Positions 11,926-24,487 of a stretch of DNA of 64,000 nucleotides are shown piece after piece. Position 1 is the stretch's first letter, and each line of letters begins with the position of its first letter. Both the position numbers and the translations under genes were made by a program. This stretch comes from Ancylostoma caninum (Eukaryota; Nematoda; Chromadorea; Rhabditida; Ancylostomatidae): contig JBAJFG010000549.1 in NCBI GenBank assembly GCA_037903475.1, forward strand, positions 2,852,001-2,916,000. The letters run 5' to 3'. The notes under the pieces were generated by a model. It was not told where the DNA came from. It did not search any database and was given only the letters and a program-made list of their open reading frames with translations.

Positions 11926-12336
11926 ACTATTACGAAAAAGACTTCTGAGGAGACCTGGAAGCACTTGGAACAAAAACAAGACTTTCGTCCACAGGATTTA
12001 TTAAACCGTTTTCCAATTTCAAAAAAAAAAAGAGAACAAGTTTCTACTCCATGTAACGATAATTTCCTACTAAAGATATTCAAGTTTTCAGGTTAAGGTT
12101 TTTGAGTCTACTATTTTGGCTCAAAGAAGTCCACAATTAATCCGGGATCGCTGGAACATGTCAGGTTACAACACGAAATCGAGCAAATTCTTGAAGTTTC
12201 TAAGTTAACAGAAGCCGATAAAGTGAATACCATAGAAATCTATCTCACTGGGATTGGAGACATTCTCAAGAACATTTCCAACCTTGCGGTTTTAATTGAG
12301 ACTTTAAATTACGCATTATCGCGCTCAACAAACAAG
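11926..12336 (+). other. Possible exons of an unidentified gene or old transposon
   Basis: Two open stretches without ATG follow each other. 11926-12096 (56 codons) contains EETWKHLEQKQDFRPQDLL. 12106-12336 (77 codons) contains LEHVRLQHEIEQILEVSKL and then EADKVNTIEIYLTGIGDIL, ending at a GT. The composition is protein-like (helical, charged), but I recognise no family, I cannot connect the two by a legal intron, and no start is visible. They could be fragments of a gag-like protein or chance. Confidence 0.25.
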
Positions 12337-13220
12337 GTTTTTACATCGGGTGCTTAAAATAGAGCATTTTATCCAACGATGCTACTATAGAGTATCCTAG
12401 TAATGCTATGCTTACGAATGGAGATTTAGCAAAAGTAGAGAATCATTCGGCACTTGTCGAGAGTGTATGTTTGAACTCTTGCAAAAACTTCTCCAAAGAT
12501 AATCAGTAGATCAAGGGAAAATCCATGGATGTTCACACACGCGCTACATAGCGTCATGATGTCACCACGTAGGATGAAACTGTCGTGGTTGCGCTAGAGA
12601 ACTGCAAATTTGTTTAGTTTTATATTATTTTAAACTTGTTCTTGCGACATTTATGTCTCTTCTATTGCTATATTTTGTCTTGTATGTCTTTTGGCTTCGA
12701 TCCATGTTTAGTTGCTGTTTGAATTTCTTATGAATTTTTTGCTGGAAGCGGCAAATTAGCTTTCATTTTTTTTCAAATATAATGTCGCAAATCCTCTTTT
12801 TTGTTTTTGTTTGATTCCGCCCACCTCATGGATTTGAATTTATGGAGAACCCTGCGGCTTCAGTGCTGACTAAGCGTTTTTGTAGCTATTGCGTCATTCT
12901 TACTCAATCCTGAAAATGACGTAATTTCCTGTGGCTTCCTTTTCTATCGCAGCTTCTGCACAAACAAGAAATTTCTTGTTTCCTGCACTTGTTGCTTGGT
13001 GATTCGTTCTCCCGTGGTTCACCTCCTTCGCTCGTCTTTTCGGGTTTCCGTCTTTTTATTTCTTTTTCAAGTATACAGTTTTTCCGAATACAGGAAAATA
13101 TTCCTCTTGGGTCTCACAACGAACACTGTTCGGGCCGTATCCGTTCTAGTAGGACGACGTCTAGCGCCGTTCAACCGTTCAAAAGCCACATATTCACCAG
13201 CAGACAATTTGAAACGAAAA

Positions 13221-16200
13221 ATGGTTGCTGAGGACTCGAAAGAGAACATCCCGGCTCAAAAGGAGGTGAGTATCCAGTCTGGAGTTCATGTAGGTTTTCA
13301 CTGCTTGAGTTTTCCTCTTTCTAGGCGAAGGTGTCGACGGCACCAACGGAGTTGAATCCTTGGCCGGACTTCATCCAAAGACGTATCGATATGTGGGATA
13401 AGCTGATGGCTGAGTACAAAGCTGAAATCGCTGCTAAAGTTAGTTCAGTGCTAGAAATTAATGGATTCATTTCTTTTTTCCTAAATTTCCATAGCCAGAA
13501 GAAGTTATCATCCTTCAATTCAGGAGCCATCACCTATCAAAATCACCCTTCCGGATGGCAAACAATTCGATGCCGAAGCCTGGCGCACTACACCAATTCA
13601 AATTGCTGAGAAAATCTCCAGAGGCTTGGCTGACACAACTGTTATTGCCAAGGTGAACGGAGAGGTATGTATTCCCCGTCATATCTTCAAGCAAAATTTG
13701 GAGATTTCTGTGTTGATGTCAGGTTTGGGATTTGGATCGTCCGTTCGAAAAGGATTCCACGTTACATCTGTTGAAGTTCGATGATGATGAGGCGAAACAG
13801 GTCAGGTTATAGAACATTTGATTCAAGGCGCTCCAGATGACTCGCCACTTATCCTACGATTATGTTGAAGGTGTTTTGGCATAGTTCTGCCCACGTCCTT
13901 GGTGAAGCTATGGAGAGGTATTGTGGTGGACATCTATGTTATGGACCACCTATTCAAGAAGGATTCTATTACGATATGTGGCATGATGTAAGGTTTTAGG
14001 CGGTTGAACGTCTAAGCTTAGAAATCTTTTTTTTGCTGAAATTTCAACTTCACATTTTTTTGAATGAAACTATTTTTTCGTGGTTTTTGGGAAAGTTTGA
14101 TATTTCTGACTTTGTCTTCTAGCGCTATGTTTTGTCATCAGTTCCTCGTTCTTTTCAGAACTGCACGATCTCTCCAGACGATTTCCCGAAGTTGGATCAG
14201 ATCGTGAAGTGTGCAGTTAAGGTGAGTTTAACTCAAATTTCTCAATATTTCCTTCACCACAATAAGGTCCTTCTTTCAGGACAAGCAACCTTTTGAACGA
14301 TTGGAGATGTCTAAGGAAGATCTCTTGGAGATGTTCAAATACAACGAGTTCAAGGTAAGGTTTTCTGAGTTTGACATTTGTAGATTCATTGTTCGGATGC
14401 CCTTCAATATTAAAAGATGACGTGGTGGTTAATCAGTATTGGCTTTTTTTTTCGTTTGATGTCGCACTGAATACGCTTTGTTTGGATTTTCCAAGTCAAT
14501 GCTGTACTAACGTAATGTGAAATGGGCACTATTCCACATTAGGGGACCCAAGATTCTGGTGAAAAATTTCCCGCCAAAACTTTATATGGGGGGGGGGGGG
14601 GTTGCTTAAGGTGCTGAGCACGAAAATCGTATCCATTTTGTATCGCAACCCCATTTTTGTAGGGTTACGGTACGGTTACTGTAGGTACGGCACCTCGCGG
14701 GATTCCCTCAAACTTCGCACAGAGAGGTTATTTGAGGTGCTGAACACGAATATCGTATCCATTTCGTGCCGTAATCCCATTTTTGTTGGGTTACGGTAGG
14801 AATACTGTAGAAATTTGACAGAAGCTGCTGATTTCGGCAGGAAAGTGAAGGTTTCATGCAGACTGATGTTGGTATTCGTGATCAGCTCCTGAAATTACCC
14901 CTTTATGCAAAGTTTGGGAGAATTCTGCGATATACGGTAGGTACCGTATGCCTGCCGTAATCCTACAAAAATGGGGTTACGGTACAAAATGAATACGATA
15001 TTCGTGTTTAGCACTTCGAATAACTCCGTTACGCAAAGTTCCCGCGAGAAAAAAAATTTTTTTTGGAAGTTTTGGGGCCCCTAATGTGGAATAGTGCCGT
15101 GAAATGTTTAATAATTTAAAGTCTCTAAAACGAAACTACGGTTTTTGAGTATTTGTTCGCAGTTACTGTTTTCGTCCTGGCTCTCCAAGTTCCTTATACT
15201 TGCCCACACTTCTTCTCTCTGCTTTTTCCGCTGATGAGGTTCATGCACGTTTCCGGGAAGGTCCTAGGCTTACTGCTCAACCAGAGTGGAAGAACAATTT
15301 TTTCTGCAATATGTGGTGTCTTGCTATGTTTACCATTCTTTGTCGTCATCGACGAAGACGAGTTCCTTGGACAAAAATTGCATCTATCGATTTTTTTGAG
15401 GGTCCGTCCTAGTGAAACAAACAAATATATTTTGTAGGTTCGCATCATCAAGGAGAAAATACACACACCTAAAACAACTGTGTACCGTTGTGGACCACTT
15501 ATTGATCTCTGTCGTGGACCTCATGTGCGTCACACGGGAAAGATTAAGGTTCGTTTGCTTCTACCCATCTCTCTTACCTTTTTCTCATAAATACGAATGT
15601 TTAAGGCGTTGCAAATTACGAAATCCTCCTCCTCATACTGGGAAGGAAAAGCCGATGCAGAAAGCTTGCAGAGAATTTATGGCATATCATTTCCGGATCC
15701 GAAGCAGCTGAAGGAGTGGCAGAAGTTCCAGGTAAGGTTCGCTTTTTATCAACGAAGTTCCCGCGCTAGTCATCCTGCTCGTACAGGAAGAGGCCGCGAA
15801 GCGAGACCATCGCAAGCTCGGTCGAGATCAGGAGCTGTTCTTCTTCAATCCTCTATCACCTGGATGTGCGTTTTGGTACCCGAAAGGTGCACATATTTAC
15901 AACACCTTGATGAATTTCATGAGAAAAGAATATCGAAAGCGTGGATTCACTGAGGTGAGATCAATCGCTTCTCAGACCTTATTTGTTTGTTTTATTCAGT
16001 GATGTTATGTCAAGGTAATCACACCGAACATGTTCAACAGCAAATTGTGGGAGACGTCTGGACACTGGCAGCACTATTCTGAAGACATGTTCAGGTGAAT
16101 ATTGTACGAAGTACGCTATTAAGACGAATGCGACGTTCCATGTTATCTGTAATTTTCTAAGGTTCGAAGTGGAAAAGGAACAGTTTGGATTGAAGCCAAT

Positions 16201-18237
16201 GAACTGTCCTGGACACTGCCTTATGTACAGCCATCAGCCTCACACCTATAATGAGCTTCCGCTGCGATACGCGGACTTCGGTGTACTACATAGGTAAGTC
16301 GTTTTTGTTTTGTTTTTTTTTGTTTTTTTTTGTTTTTACTGTTTCTAATTTCATATAAGGTTTCCCGAATTCTTTCTTAAACAACGAGAATCCAAAAGTG
16401 TAGGATTTCCCATTATATCCCTCAAATTCAAGGTATTACCACTTTCTTCCTTTAATTCTACGTTTTACGTAAATAGAAAATTCATTTTTGCATATGTACG
16501 TGTCACTGGTAAAGTTTAATGTATCCTTCAGAGGGGAACTGGTTGGAAATGAACTTTTCTTTCAAGGGGGAGGGAGGTGGTAGCATGAATTTTTGCTTAT
16601 CGACCTTCCTGTTCTTAATTTGTGTGTTTCAACGATCATCTTCCTTCATTTAATTGAAGCGGTAATGTATGAATTATCACAATTCCAGAAATGAAATGTC
16701 CGGTGCTCTGACTGGTCTAACCCGTGTGCGTCGGTTCCAGCAGGATGATGCACATATCTTCTGCCGTAGGGATCAAATTGGTGATGAAATCAGGGTTGGT
16801 GGTTTCTCATATTTCTAAAGTGAGGTGAGATACTCGTCCACATACCCCGCAGTGCTGCCGGTTTTCAACCATAGCGCAAACTTTAATCTGAAGAGGTTAT
16901 GTGGTTTTTTTCGCCGCTGTTGATGCCGGGGTTTAAATATTTTCTGGACTAAAAACTAGCTTACTTTTGCACTTGTTTCACATCCTTCGTTTTATTATTG
17001 GGACCCGTAACTATCCTAGGAGGTGAGAATGTCATAGTTTTCGGGTATACTCCGTATTCCGTTTGTAGGGATGTCTGGATTTCCTCACATACTGCTACGA
17101 GACAGTCCTTGGTTTCACGTTCAAGCTCAACCTTGCTACTCGGCCTGAAGGATTCCTTGGAGATATCTCGGTTTGTGCTCCTTTTATTGAGGGATTCCAA
17201 CTAGAACTGTGAAGTTCTTTCTTCCTTTAGACATGGAATGAAGCTGAAGCGGATCTGAAGGAAGTGTTGGATGAATCCGGCCGGCAGTGGGGATTGAATG
17301 AAGGAGACGGAGCATTCTATGGACCTAAGGTAGGACATTTTGCTCTGAATTTTCCCATTCCTTGGATTTTTAGGTCCTATTTATAGATTGATATTACAAT
17401 CCAAGATGCATTGAGACGTTATCACCAGTGTGCTACAATTCAGTTGGACTTCCAGCTGCCTCAACGTTTCGATTTGAGTTACTTCGAGTATGTTCCTTTA
17501 TTTTCCTTGATGTTTTCTGCTCTACTTCAAACTTTGACAGATTTCACTCTGATTTGTATAATACATTTTCTCATCTGAATTAGTGCAAGTATAGGCTCCT
17601 ACTTTAGTGAAAAGGGTGAAAAACAGCGACCGGTAATGATTCACCGTGCCATATTGGGGTCTGTCGAGAGAATGACGGCGATCCTGACCGAAAATTATGG
17701 TGGAAAATGGCCCTTCTGGCTGTCACCTCGTCAGGTATCTACTAAATATTCATAATGTTTATTTTTTGCTCTGAACGTCTGATTTTTTTACAGGCTAAGG
17801 TAATTACTGTCCACGAGTCTGTGAATAGTTATGCCAGAGATGTTAAGAACAGGCTATATGGGGAAGGATTTGAGGTGCTGTTTTAATGCTAAAATTCGAT
17901 GTTTCTCTAGTTCTGACGTCATTACGAGTTTTAGGTAGAGTTCGACGAGGGCTGTCCTGACACGCTGAATAAACAAATCCGTAATGCTCAGCTGGCCCAG
18001 TTTAACTTTATCCTTGTTGTTGGTGCCAAAGAAAAAGAAAACGGTACTGTGAACGTTCGTACTAGAGACAACGCGGTGAGTTACTTTTACTGGTATTTTC
18101 AATTTAAATTGTAGAGCGATGTTGTGGTTCTTCAGGTCCGCGGCGAAGTTCCTGTGGATGCGCTGATCGCGAAATTCCGTCGATTCGCCGCTGAATACAC
18201 CAAAGATACGGAGAGCGCCGAGGAATTCGCTGCCTGA
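13221..18237 (+). CDS. tars-1: Threonyl-tRNA synthetase
   Basis: Charges tRNA-Thr with threonine (class II synthetase). Exons: 13221-13265, 13325-13438, 13524-13664, 13723-13800, 13871-13987, 14159-14221, 14280-14354, 15438-15548, 15606-15731, 15787-15954, 16015-16094, 16162-16293, 16689-16794, 17069-17170, 17231-17329, 17387-17487, 17584-17734, 17794-17874, 17935-18075, 18136-18237. All phases fit and give 709 residues, the usual cytosolic size. Domain order: TGS (about 57-126), editing domain with HSSAH (His130, His134) and CRGPHV (Cys236, His240), catalytic core with zinc-binding NCPGHC (Cys388), motif 2 [33 protein letters not shown], motif 3 [13 protein letters not shown], then the anticodon-binding domain. 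All catalytic and editing residues appear present. ATG 13221 gives the cytosolic form; an in-frame upstream stretch may encode a mitochondrial form. AATAAA lies at 18801. Confidence 0.97.
14525..15098. mobile_element. MITE in tars-1 intron 7 (GGCACTATTC family)
   Basis: TIRs: left GGCACTATTCCACATTAGGG, right its complement ending ...GGAATAGTGCC. Inside are inverted copies of a motif with CCATTTTTGTAGGGTTACGG and GAATACGATATTCGTG. It explains why this intron is much longer than the others of the gene. Related copies lie at 26725-27460 and 55771-56775. Confidence 0.85.
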
Positions 18238-19680
18238 GGTGATCTGTCCACTTGCGCTCCATCCAGCTTTTCAGCTGCAAAGTCATGAAAGTTGTGTTCC
18301 GAATTGTTTGTACTCTCTTGAGGTCCCTTATTGTTCTGTTGTCCCTTTTTGACCGCTTTATATACTCAAGAAACCGGGAGTCCGTTGTTTGGTGTTATAT
18401 TATAATCATATTGCATTCATGTGCTGGTGTTCCACCCCTTCCGAAGAATTGTTAATATTTAGTCACATTTTCTGGTAATAATTATTTCAGATATCCTGTT
18501 GTTGCTCCGGATAAAAACTTCCGCCCAGTAAATTTGTATGTTAAATGAACCCCATTACTTTCGCATGTAGTGAATTACTCGTGATAGCACATGATCCAGA
18601 GCTGCTGTTGTCTTTCTGAGGAGTTTAAGTCAACAATGTCGATTTCGCGTGGAATGTCCTTTGCCGGAAGGTGACACAGCTGATCAGAACAGGAAATAGT
18701 TCCGGATTTGAAATGGTGGTAGTACCGTTGATCAATGGTATAGATTGTACATTGTACGGTCTTGTCCTGTCTATTGTGTTCCATAGGGGGAAGGTACAGA
18801 AATAAACGGATTTGACTACCAAAAGTGGTAACTTTTGAAAAGTTAAAAATCCATTAAATTAAAACCTTATTAAAACTTTATTTGTAACTCTGAAAGTCCA
18901 AAAATGAAATGGCTAAGATAATAAGGTAAAAAAGACTAGTTTACAAATATGAGAGCAAATATGATTACATGTGCAGCAAAAAGAAACACCTAGAGCTAGG
19001 CGGAAAGAGTTGAACTTATGCTTCTGATTTCGATCCTTGTGGTACATCGATCTGCACCTCGATATTTAGAATTTAAAACCACAAAAATTTGACGCATTTG
19101 CTTCTTTGGGTCATTTCTAAGAAATGCACATCTAATGGATGCGATCGTTGGCTTTTTCATTTTCTTAACATCCGTCCCTCATTGCTGTTTTTTTTTTGAC
19201 ACCTTCAGAGTACAAAAAGGGAATAACGTCCCTACTGGGCGAGAGCCGACCTCCAGCTATTCACTCCACTGGAGAGATGTCAACATGTTGTCATGACCTT
19301 AAATTCTGTACAAAAACACTAACAGCCGATAATAACTTGACAGCTAGTCATCTTTGACTATCTTATAACTCTTCTCAGTAGATTATAGATGTTCTAGTGG
19401 TCCGAGTGTGGCTCTGTGCTCGAATGGATTTCACGATAAAGTATTCGTGGGACTGTGGACTTACGGATGGATGTATGTGTCTACATAAGGGATTTACGCA
19501 GAAAAGAAGCTCCCTTCCGAAGAAGGATCCTTTACCCCGTAAAAGTATCAAACAGCTGATTTGCCAGAATAGTCTGCCGGCTATCACACACATCACCCTC
19601 CTCCGTGCTGATAACACGAAATTGTTTACTGAGTGAATCGGCAGTATCGGACACACTGCACAAATCTGCCGCATCTCGTG
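18238..19680. other. tars-1 3' UTR and intergenic DNA
   Basis: The 3' UTR probably ends after AATAAA at 18801-18806. Beyond it I see no gene. The 71-codon ORF starting at 19424 just upstream of the next gene has no recognisable feature and is probably chance. Confidence 0.6.
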
Positions 19681-21340
19681 ATGTTGCGATTTTTTGTAGT
19701 AATTTTTGCCCTGATCCTGGCTATCCATGGCGCTGGTACTCTTGAGGTGAACATTTCTTTTGTGTAGAGCATCTCGTTGATTCCGGCTAACTTACTCGTA
19801 TTCAGGATCGGATCCAGAGAGGGAGAGAAAGGCATAAACAGGTAAATACATACAAATGACAAGAATATAGGCATTTACCATGAATATAATAGTATTTGTT
19901 AGGCTGTGGGGGCACTCATCGATCACATATTCACATCCATAGAACAAAGAAAAGAGAAGGAAGCGGCTGAGAGAGACAAGTTGAAGGAGGTGGGTTGATC
20001 CATAACATCCTTGACCTCTTCTTAAGTTTAGGAGTCAGAGGTAAAGCACATAAGAAGCGTCGTCCCAACCTCGAAGCTCTGGAAGAACTCAAGACCTACT
20101 AGTCCAGGATACGAGACTGAAGAAGGGCGTGTTTAACACAGCCAAATTTAGCCAACAAGGACTTGTTTTGCCGAAAGATCCTGTCCAAACACTATGTCTA
20201 TCTATAAGAATGTTTAACGCAGCTTGTAGTCACTTATAGTTCCAAAAAGTTTCCTGAACCACCAAAATTTGATGGGCTAATTTGTACATGTTGGACCACC
20301 CAGAATTCGCCTCCTAGCCTGGACCAGAAAGGAGTTAACGAATTTGTGCCTCACAAACCTAGGATGGGATTATTTATCCATCTATTTATCGATTTGTTTA
20401 ACTATTGCTCCAAAGCATGAAGTGCTGCTGAATTGGTAGAAGGTTAAAACAGCAGAATGTCAGCAGCAATATTTTTTTTCAGCAAGTCTGGATATATTAG
20501 AGTGACGTCATTATTTGCCATCTTTGTCATTTTTGTCATCCACTTTATCAATGATTACTCATTGATTCTGTCCCTAATAAATGTGCACTGGATTCCAGCT
20601 GGCGAATCAACTCCAACCCTATTTTGACCGAACCAAAGCGAATAGCAAACGTGAACAGGTATGTAGGTCCCCCAACTTTCAGATAATTTTTTATCGCGGC
20701 AAATCCAGGAGCTCTCCGATCTTGACAATGCCCTGGCAGAAGCCCAAAATGAGTTGGCCCAGGAATCTGGGAAGAGCGAGGATGAACAACAGCAGGAAAT
20801 TGCCAAGATTCGCGACGAGCTCAATAAAATTAGATATGGGCTGAAGGTAAGCAGAAATTCCAGGATAGTAAATTTTGTGCGGAAATGCCTAGAACTTCAC
20901 GTTTTCAGGAGAGGCTGAAGAACATCCTTGGCGGAAAGAAGAATATTACCGCTGAGACCGAGACAAAAGCGGAATTCTTGAACAAGTACGGCATCAAAAG
21001 TCGTCTAGAATTTTACATACATCTTACATTTTATCCTCTTGGACCTAGTTTGAAGAAACCTTCACAACTGCCTATCAATCAATTTATTGAGATAAACGTG
21101 GATATACTGTGATTACAGTATAACTGGTACAAGTTCCTGGCAAGCGGCCACATGGTTACTGCTCGTCCTTTGCATACTACTTTCATTGGCTCTCGTTGGA
21201 ATGGTCGTTCACCAGGTCTAAACCATGTGTAACCTATTCCGTTGGCTCATAATCGGGGGATCTAACCAGTTTTTTACTTGATTGTTCAGGTCTCCAAGAA
21301 GAGCAGCTACGAACGCCTCAAGAGTAGCAATTTGACATGA
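19681..21340 (+). CDS. Type I membrane coiled-coil protein, paralogue A (unrecognised family)
   Basis: Exons: 19681-19746, 19806-19841, 19903-19989, 20599-20658, 20709-20846, 20909-20985, 21119-21215, 21290-21340; 203 residues. I do not recognise the family. Residues 1-19 (MLRFFVVIFALILAIHGAG) form a clear signal peptide. Residues about 25-150 are charged and heptad-rich with no cysteines, hence a likely coiled coil, with one N-glycosylation sequon (NIT). A transmembrane segment follows (ITGTSSWQAATWLLLVLCIL and on to VVHQ), then a short tail VSKKSSYERLKSSNLT. Most internal exons are phase 0 modules of 12-46 codons. The TM exon and tail match paralogue B at 29236-35860, which lies downstream on the same strand. 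The donor of exon 6 (AA then GTACGG) was chosen by phase and is uncertain. AATAAA at 21415 follows. Confidence 0.8.
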
Positions 21341-24300
21341 GAAGGCGCTGGCTACCAACTGTAATCGTTTATACTTTGGACCTTATGGAATTTGTTTGTG
21401 TAGTGGCAGACCTTAATAAATATTTTCATCTAGCGCTTCTGTCCCTTATTAATTGGCAAGGAACAAGGAATACAGAAGTGCAAAGAATATGAACCAAGGC
21501 TTAACAGCGATGCTATAAATCTCGTTCAGTTCTCCCATCTCGTCCATAGCTATAAGGTCAACTAAGTGGAGTTCCTGCAACTACACCTATGGTTTAGCCT
21601 TAAAAGGGTAATTCTAACTAAAATCCAGAAGAAAAAAGAAAATTCTAAAAGTTGCAAGAATTTGACAACCATCTGGCCATTTTTCATCACGTCATGGTGC
21701 ATCTTTGTAGAAAAATTTTTGCCCTTCAATGTATATTTTAGCCTCAGTTATCGTGAAGGGATGTCACGAATGGATCCCTCAATTTATAAAATAATATGGT
21801 CCCTTTTTGAGGTCACGGCAACGTCACTAAACCGCATCCACTCATTATTGTAATATCGTATTAGCTCACTGATTGAATTAGCAATACATATGAGTACTTT
21901 AAATCTGTTACTATTACTAACACCAATTTTTCTCTCGTAAATTTCGTGTATCGCGCAGATTACAGATAATTAAACTGTCGTGGTTCACCTTGATTCACTA
22001 AAAATTCCCTTCACAGCTCATAGAATTCCATAGGTTCTCCTCCAGAACGAATGTATCGGCTGGTTAACATTGGTGCCATCAAAACAAATCGAAGGAACTA
22101 CGAAGCGAGACTTGTCTCTCTGCTGAGCGATATGTACTTATAAACATATCTCTAGTAGCGCTTTCTTGCTATTATGGATTTTTATTTCTACAATGTTGTA
22201 AACCGTCCTTGTACATAATAGGCAAGTAGGGCACAGTTCAGACCGACAATTAAGAACGGATACCCAGTTACAGGGAAAGCCATACGCAAAGCAGGAATTT
22301 CCGCAGTGAATTTCAGGAGATCCTGGATGTGTTTTGCGCATCTACCAAAAAAAAGCCGGCAAATCTTGTAGGAATAAATGCTTGTGAAGGACGAAAATAA
22401 TCCTGCACGGATTCAGGCACAGCACGGAAGCGAACGGCTAATCTAGGCCCTTTAAAGTGTTAACTATGTTATATGTAGTGGAGAGAGACTTTACTGGGCC
22501 CGGATGCATAGCTGAGGCTACTCGTGGTGGATGTGGATGTGTTAATGTACCCAAATTTACTCTTTATCTGGTACCCATAGACAAGTCCAGCGATCCTTGA
22601 TGTTGTCTATTTCCAGCTGCTGCCTATGGTTAACCATACACATCGACATAACATTACCCATTTCTCCTTTGATTGACCCGTGTAATGGATCTAGATGCCT
22701 CACATGATTTTCTCTTCACAGTCACCATGTGAAAACAAGTGGAACACACAATATTTCACGATTGCCATCGCACTTTTCAAACATTTGAAGGGTGTACATG
22801 AGATCGGTGGCTAGTTTTTTCTAACGAATACGTGAGCGATTCCCTGCAATAGTCGAGAGTCATAGAAAGGCTGATTTTCAGGAGAAGGGAGAGCACAACC
22901 AAAATGATTGAAAGAAATTGCATAAACGTCCCTAGAGAACAATACATACTACAACCCAGAACAAACAGAACAGATTTAGCAGCTGAAAATGAAAATTTAT
23001 AAAAACAACAACAAAAGGAGATATGAAGTGGTAAAATAAATCCCTACTTTTACAACGTAAACGTTCGTCTGTAACAAAAACGCCACATAGTAGCATAGTG
23101 CAATGTCATCTAACGCGACTTGATCTAACGCCAGAACACTGGGGAAAATTTATTCTAAACATAAAACACACGAAAAATAAGCGAAATAGAAGAGAAAAAA
23201 GACGGAACAACGGATTAGCATAGCACTGTACGTGACGAGTTGAATCCGGAGGTTGCGACACACGTGTCGAAGCAAGAGAGGACGTCGAAGAGGAGAGGAA
23301 TGAACTGTCTGCCCATTCTGTCTATGAAAGGTATCCAAGAAACGGTCTGTTAGCCGCTCCCGCCGAATTTCTTCTCATGGACCTCTCGTTCCATAGGTTT
23401 GCTATGGTATAGTATAGGGCTACATTCCGCCATGCGATGGTAAAAATTGTAAAGAAAAACCTATAACTCAATTAATATACAAATGAGCTTTGAAGAGCTG
23501 GTGCAACGGCAAGACACAATTTACGAACTGCTATCAAAATTGCCGTTGATGTGCTAACTGGTATACGAATGGGAGAAGAAAGCAGTGAGTTGAACGAAAA
23601 AAAAAGAAAATGTAGAGAAAGCGCCAAATAATATGTAAGTAATAGCAGTAGGAACAGAGATGAGAACAAACACAATGGAAACAGCATAATCCTTGCACTT
23701 CAGAAATTAACTCCAAGAATTCTTTGTGCTGAACAGGCTGCAATGGTAGATGAGCTCCGTCTAAACGAACAATAAACTGTTACAGCAACAACAAGATGCA
23801 TAGGTTTAACCTGAAAGCAACAATGAAAGCACGTAGAGTGACACCATATGAAATATAACACATATGGGAGGGGTGGGGAGATGGGAGGGGTATTGTAATA
23901 GAATCTGTGGAATTCTCAAAGAAATAACTGTCAGAGAACTAAGAGGCGCACTTCCTGCCATAAAAATTGAGGCGAAAAATTATACCAGAACAGATCGCAA
24001 AAATCTATTCATCATTTTTCATAATTTTTGAAATTTCCTAAACGGTATGTTAAACTACTCATCTTTTTACTTGGTACTTTCTCAACATGCGCAAAGATTA
24101 TGTTCACAAGTAATTATTCGAGAAGCCCTCAGGTTCTGCAAGTAAACTGAGAGCTGATTGAGGGCGCATTATTTTCGCTCATCAACTGGATTTTCAATGC
24201 GAGGGTCGTATCTCAGAAATCATCTTATCTCCGAAACCTTCACACGAATTGATCCCGTCCAGGTGTAGGCCAGGATGAGGCAAAATGGGGCGGTGTCTTC

Positions 24301-24413
24301 CCGCCCCTCGGTGTCAACTCGTCCCCACTTACATTCAAGTTCGAATGGGCAAATTGCGAAACTCGCGCACAAGTTAGTGGGAGTAGGCCCAGAAGGGCGG
24401 GTCGAAGATTTGG

Positions 24414-24487
24414 TTGAACCAATCGCAGACACCGTGCCCACCCACGAGGGTCTGATTGAACCAATCACAGACACAGTGCCCACCCAC
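24414..24487. repeat. Two 32-bp direct repeats
   Basis: Copies at 24414-24445 and 24456-24487 begin TTGAACCAATC and end GTGCCCACCCAC, differing at two positions, with a 10-bp spacer. Confidence 0.9.

Larger units (their letters stand above)
10678..13220. other. Divergent intergenic region between LACTB2 and tars-1
   Basis: It contains the 5' flanks of both genes, a small MITE at 11278-11514, and exon-like open stretches at 11926-12336. The 90-codon ORF at 10785-11054 resembles nothing I know. Upstream of 13221, a reading frame in phase with tars-1 is open from 12996 but has no ATG. Confidence 0.6.
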
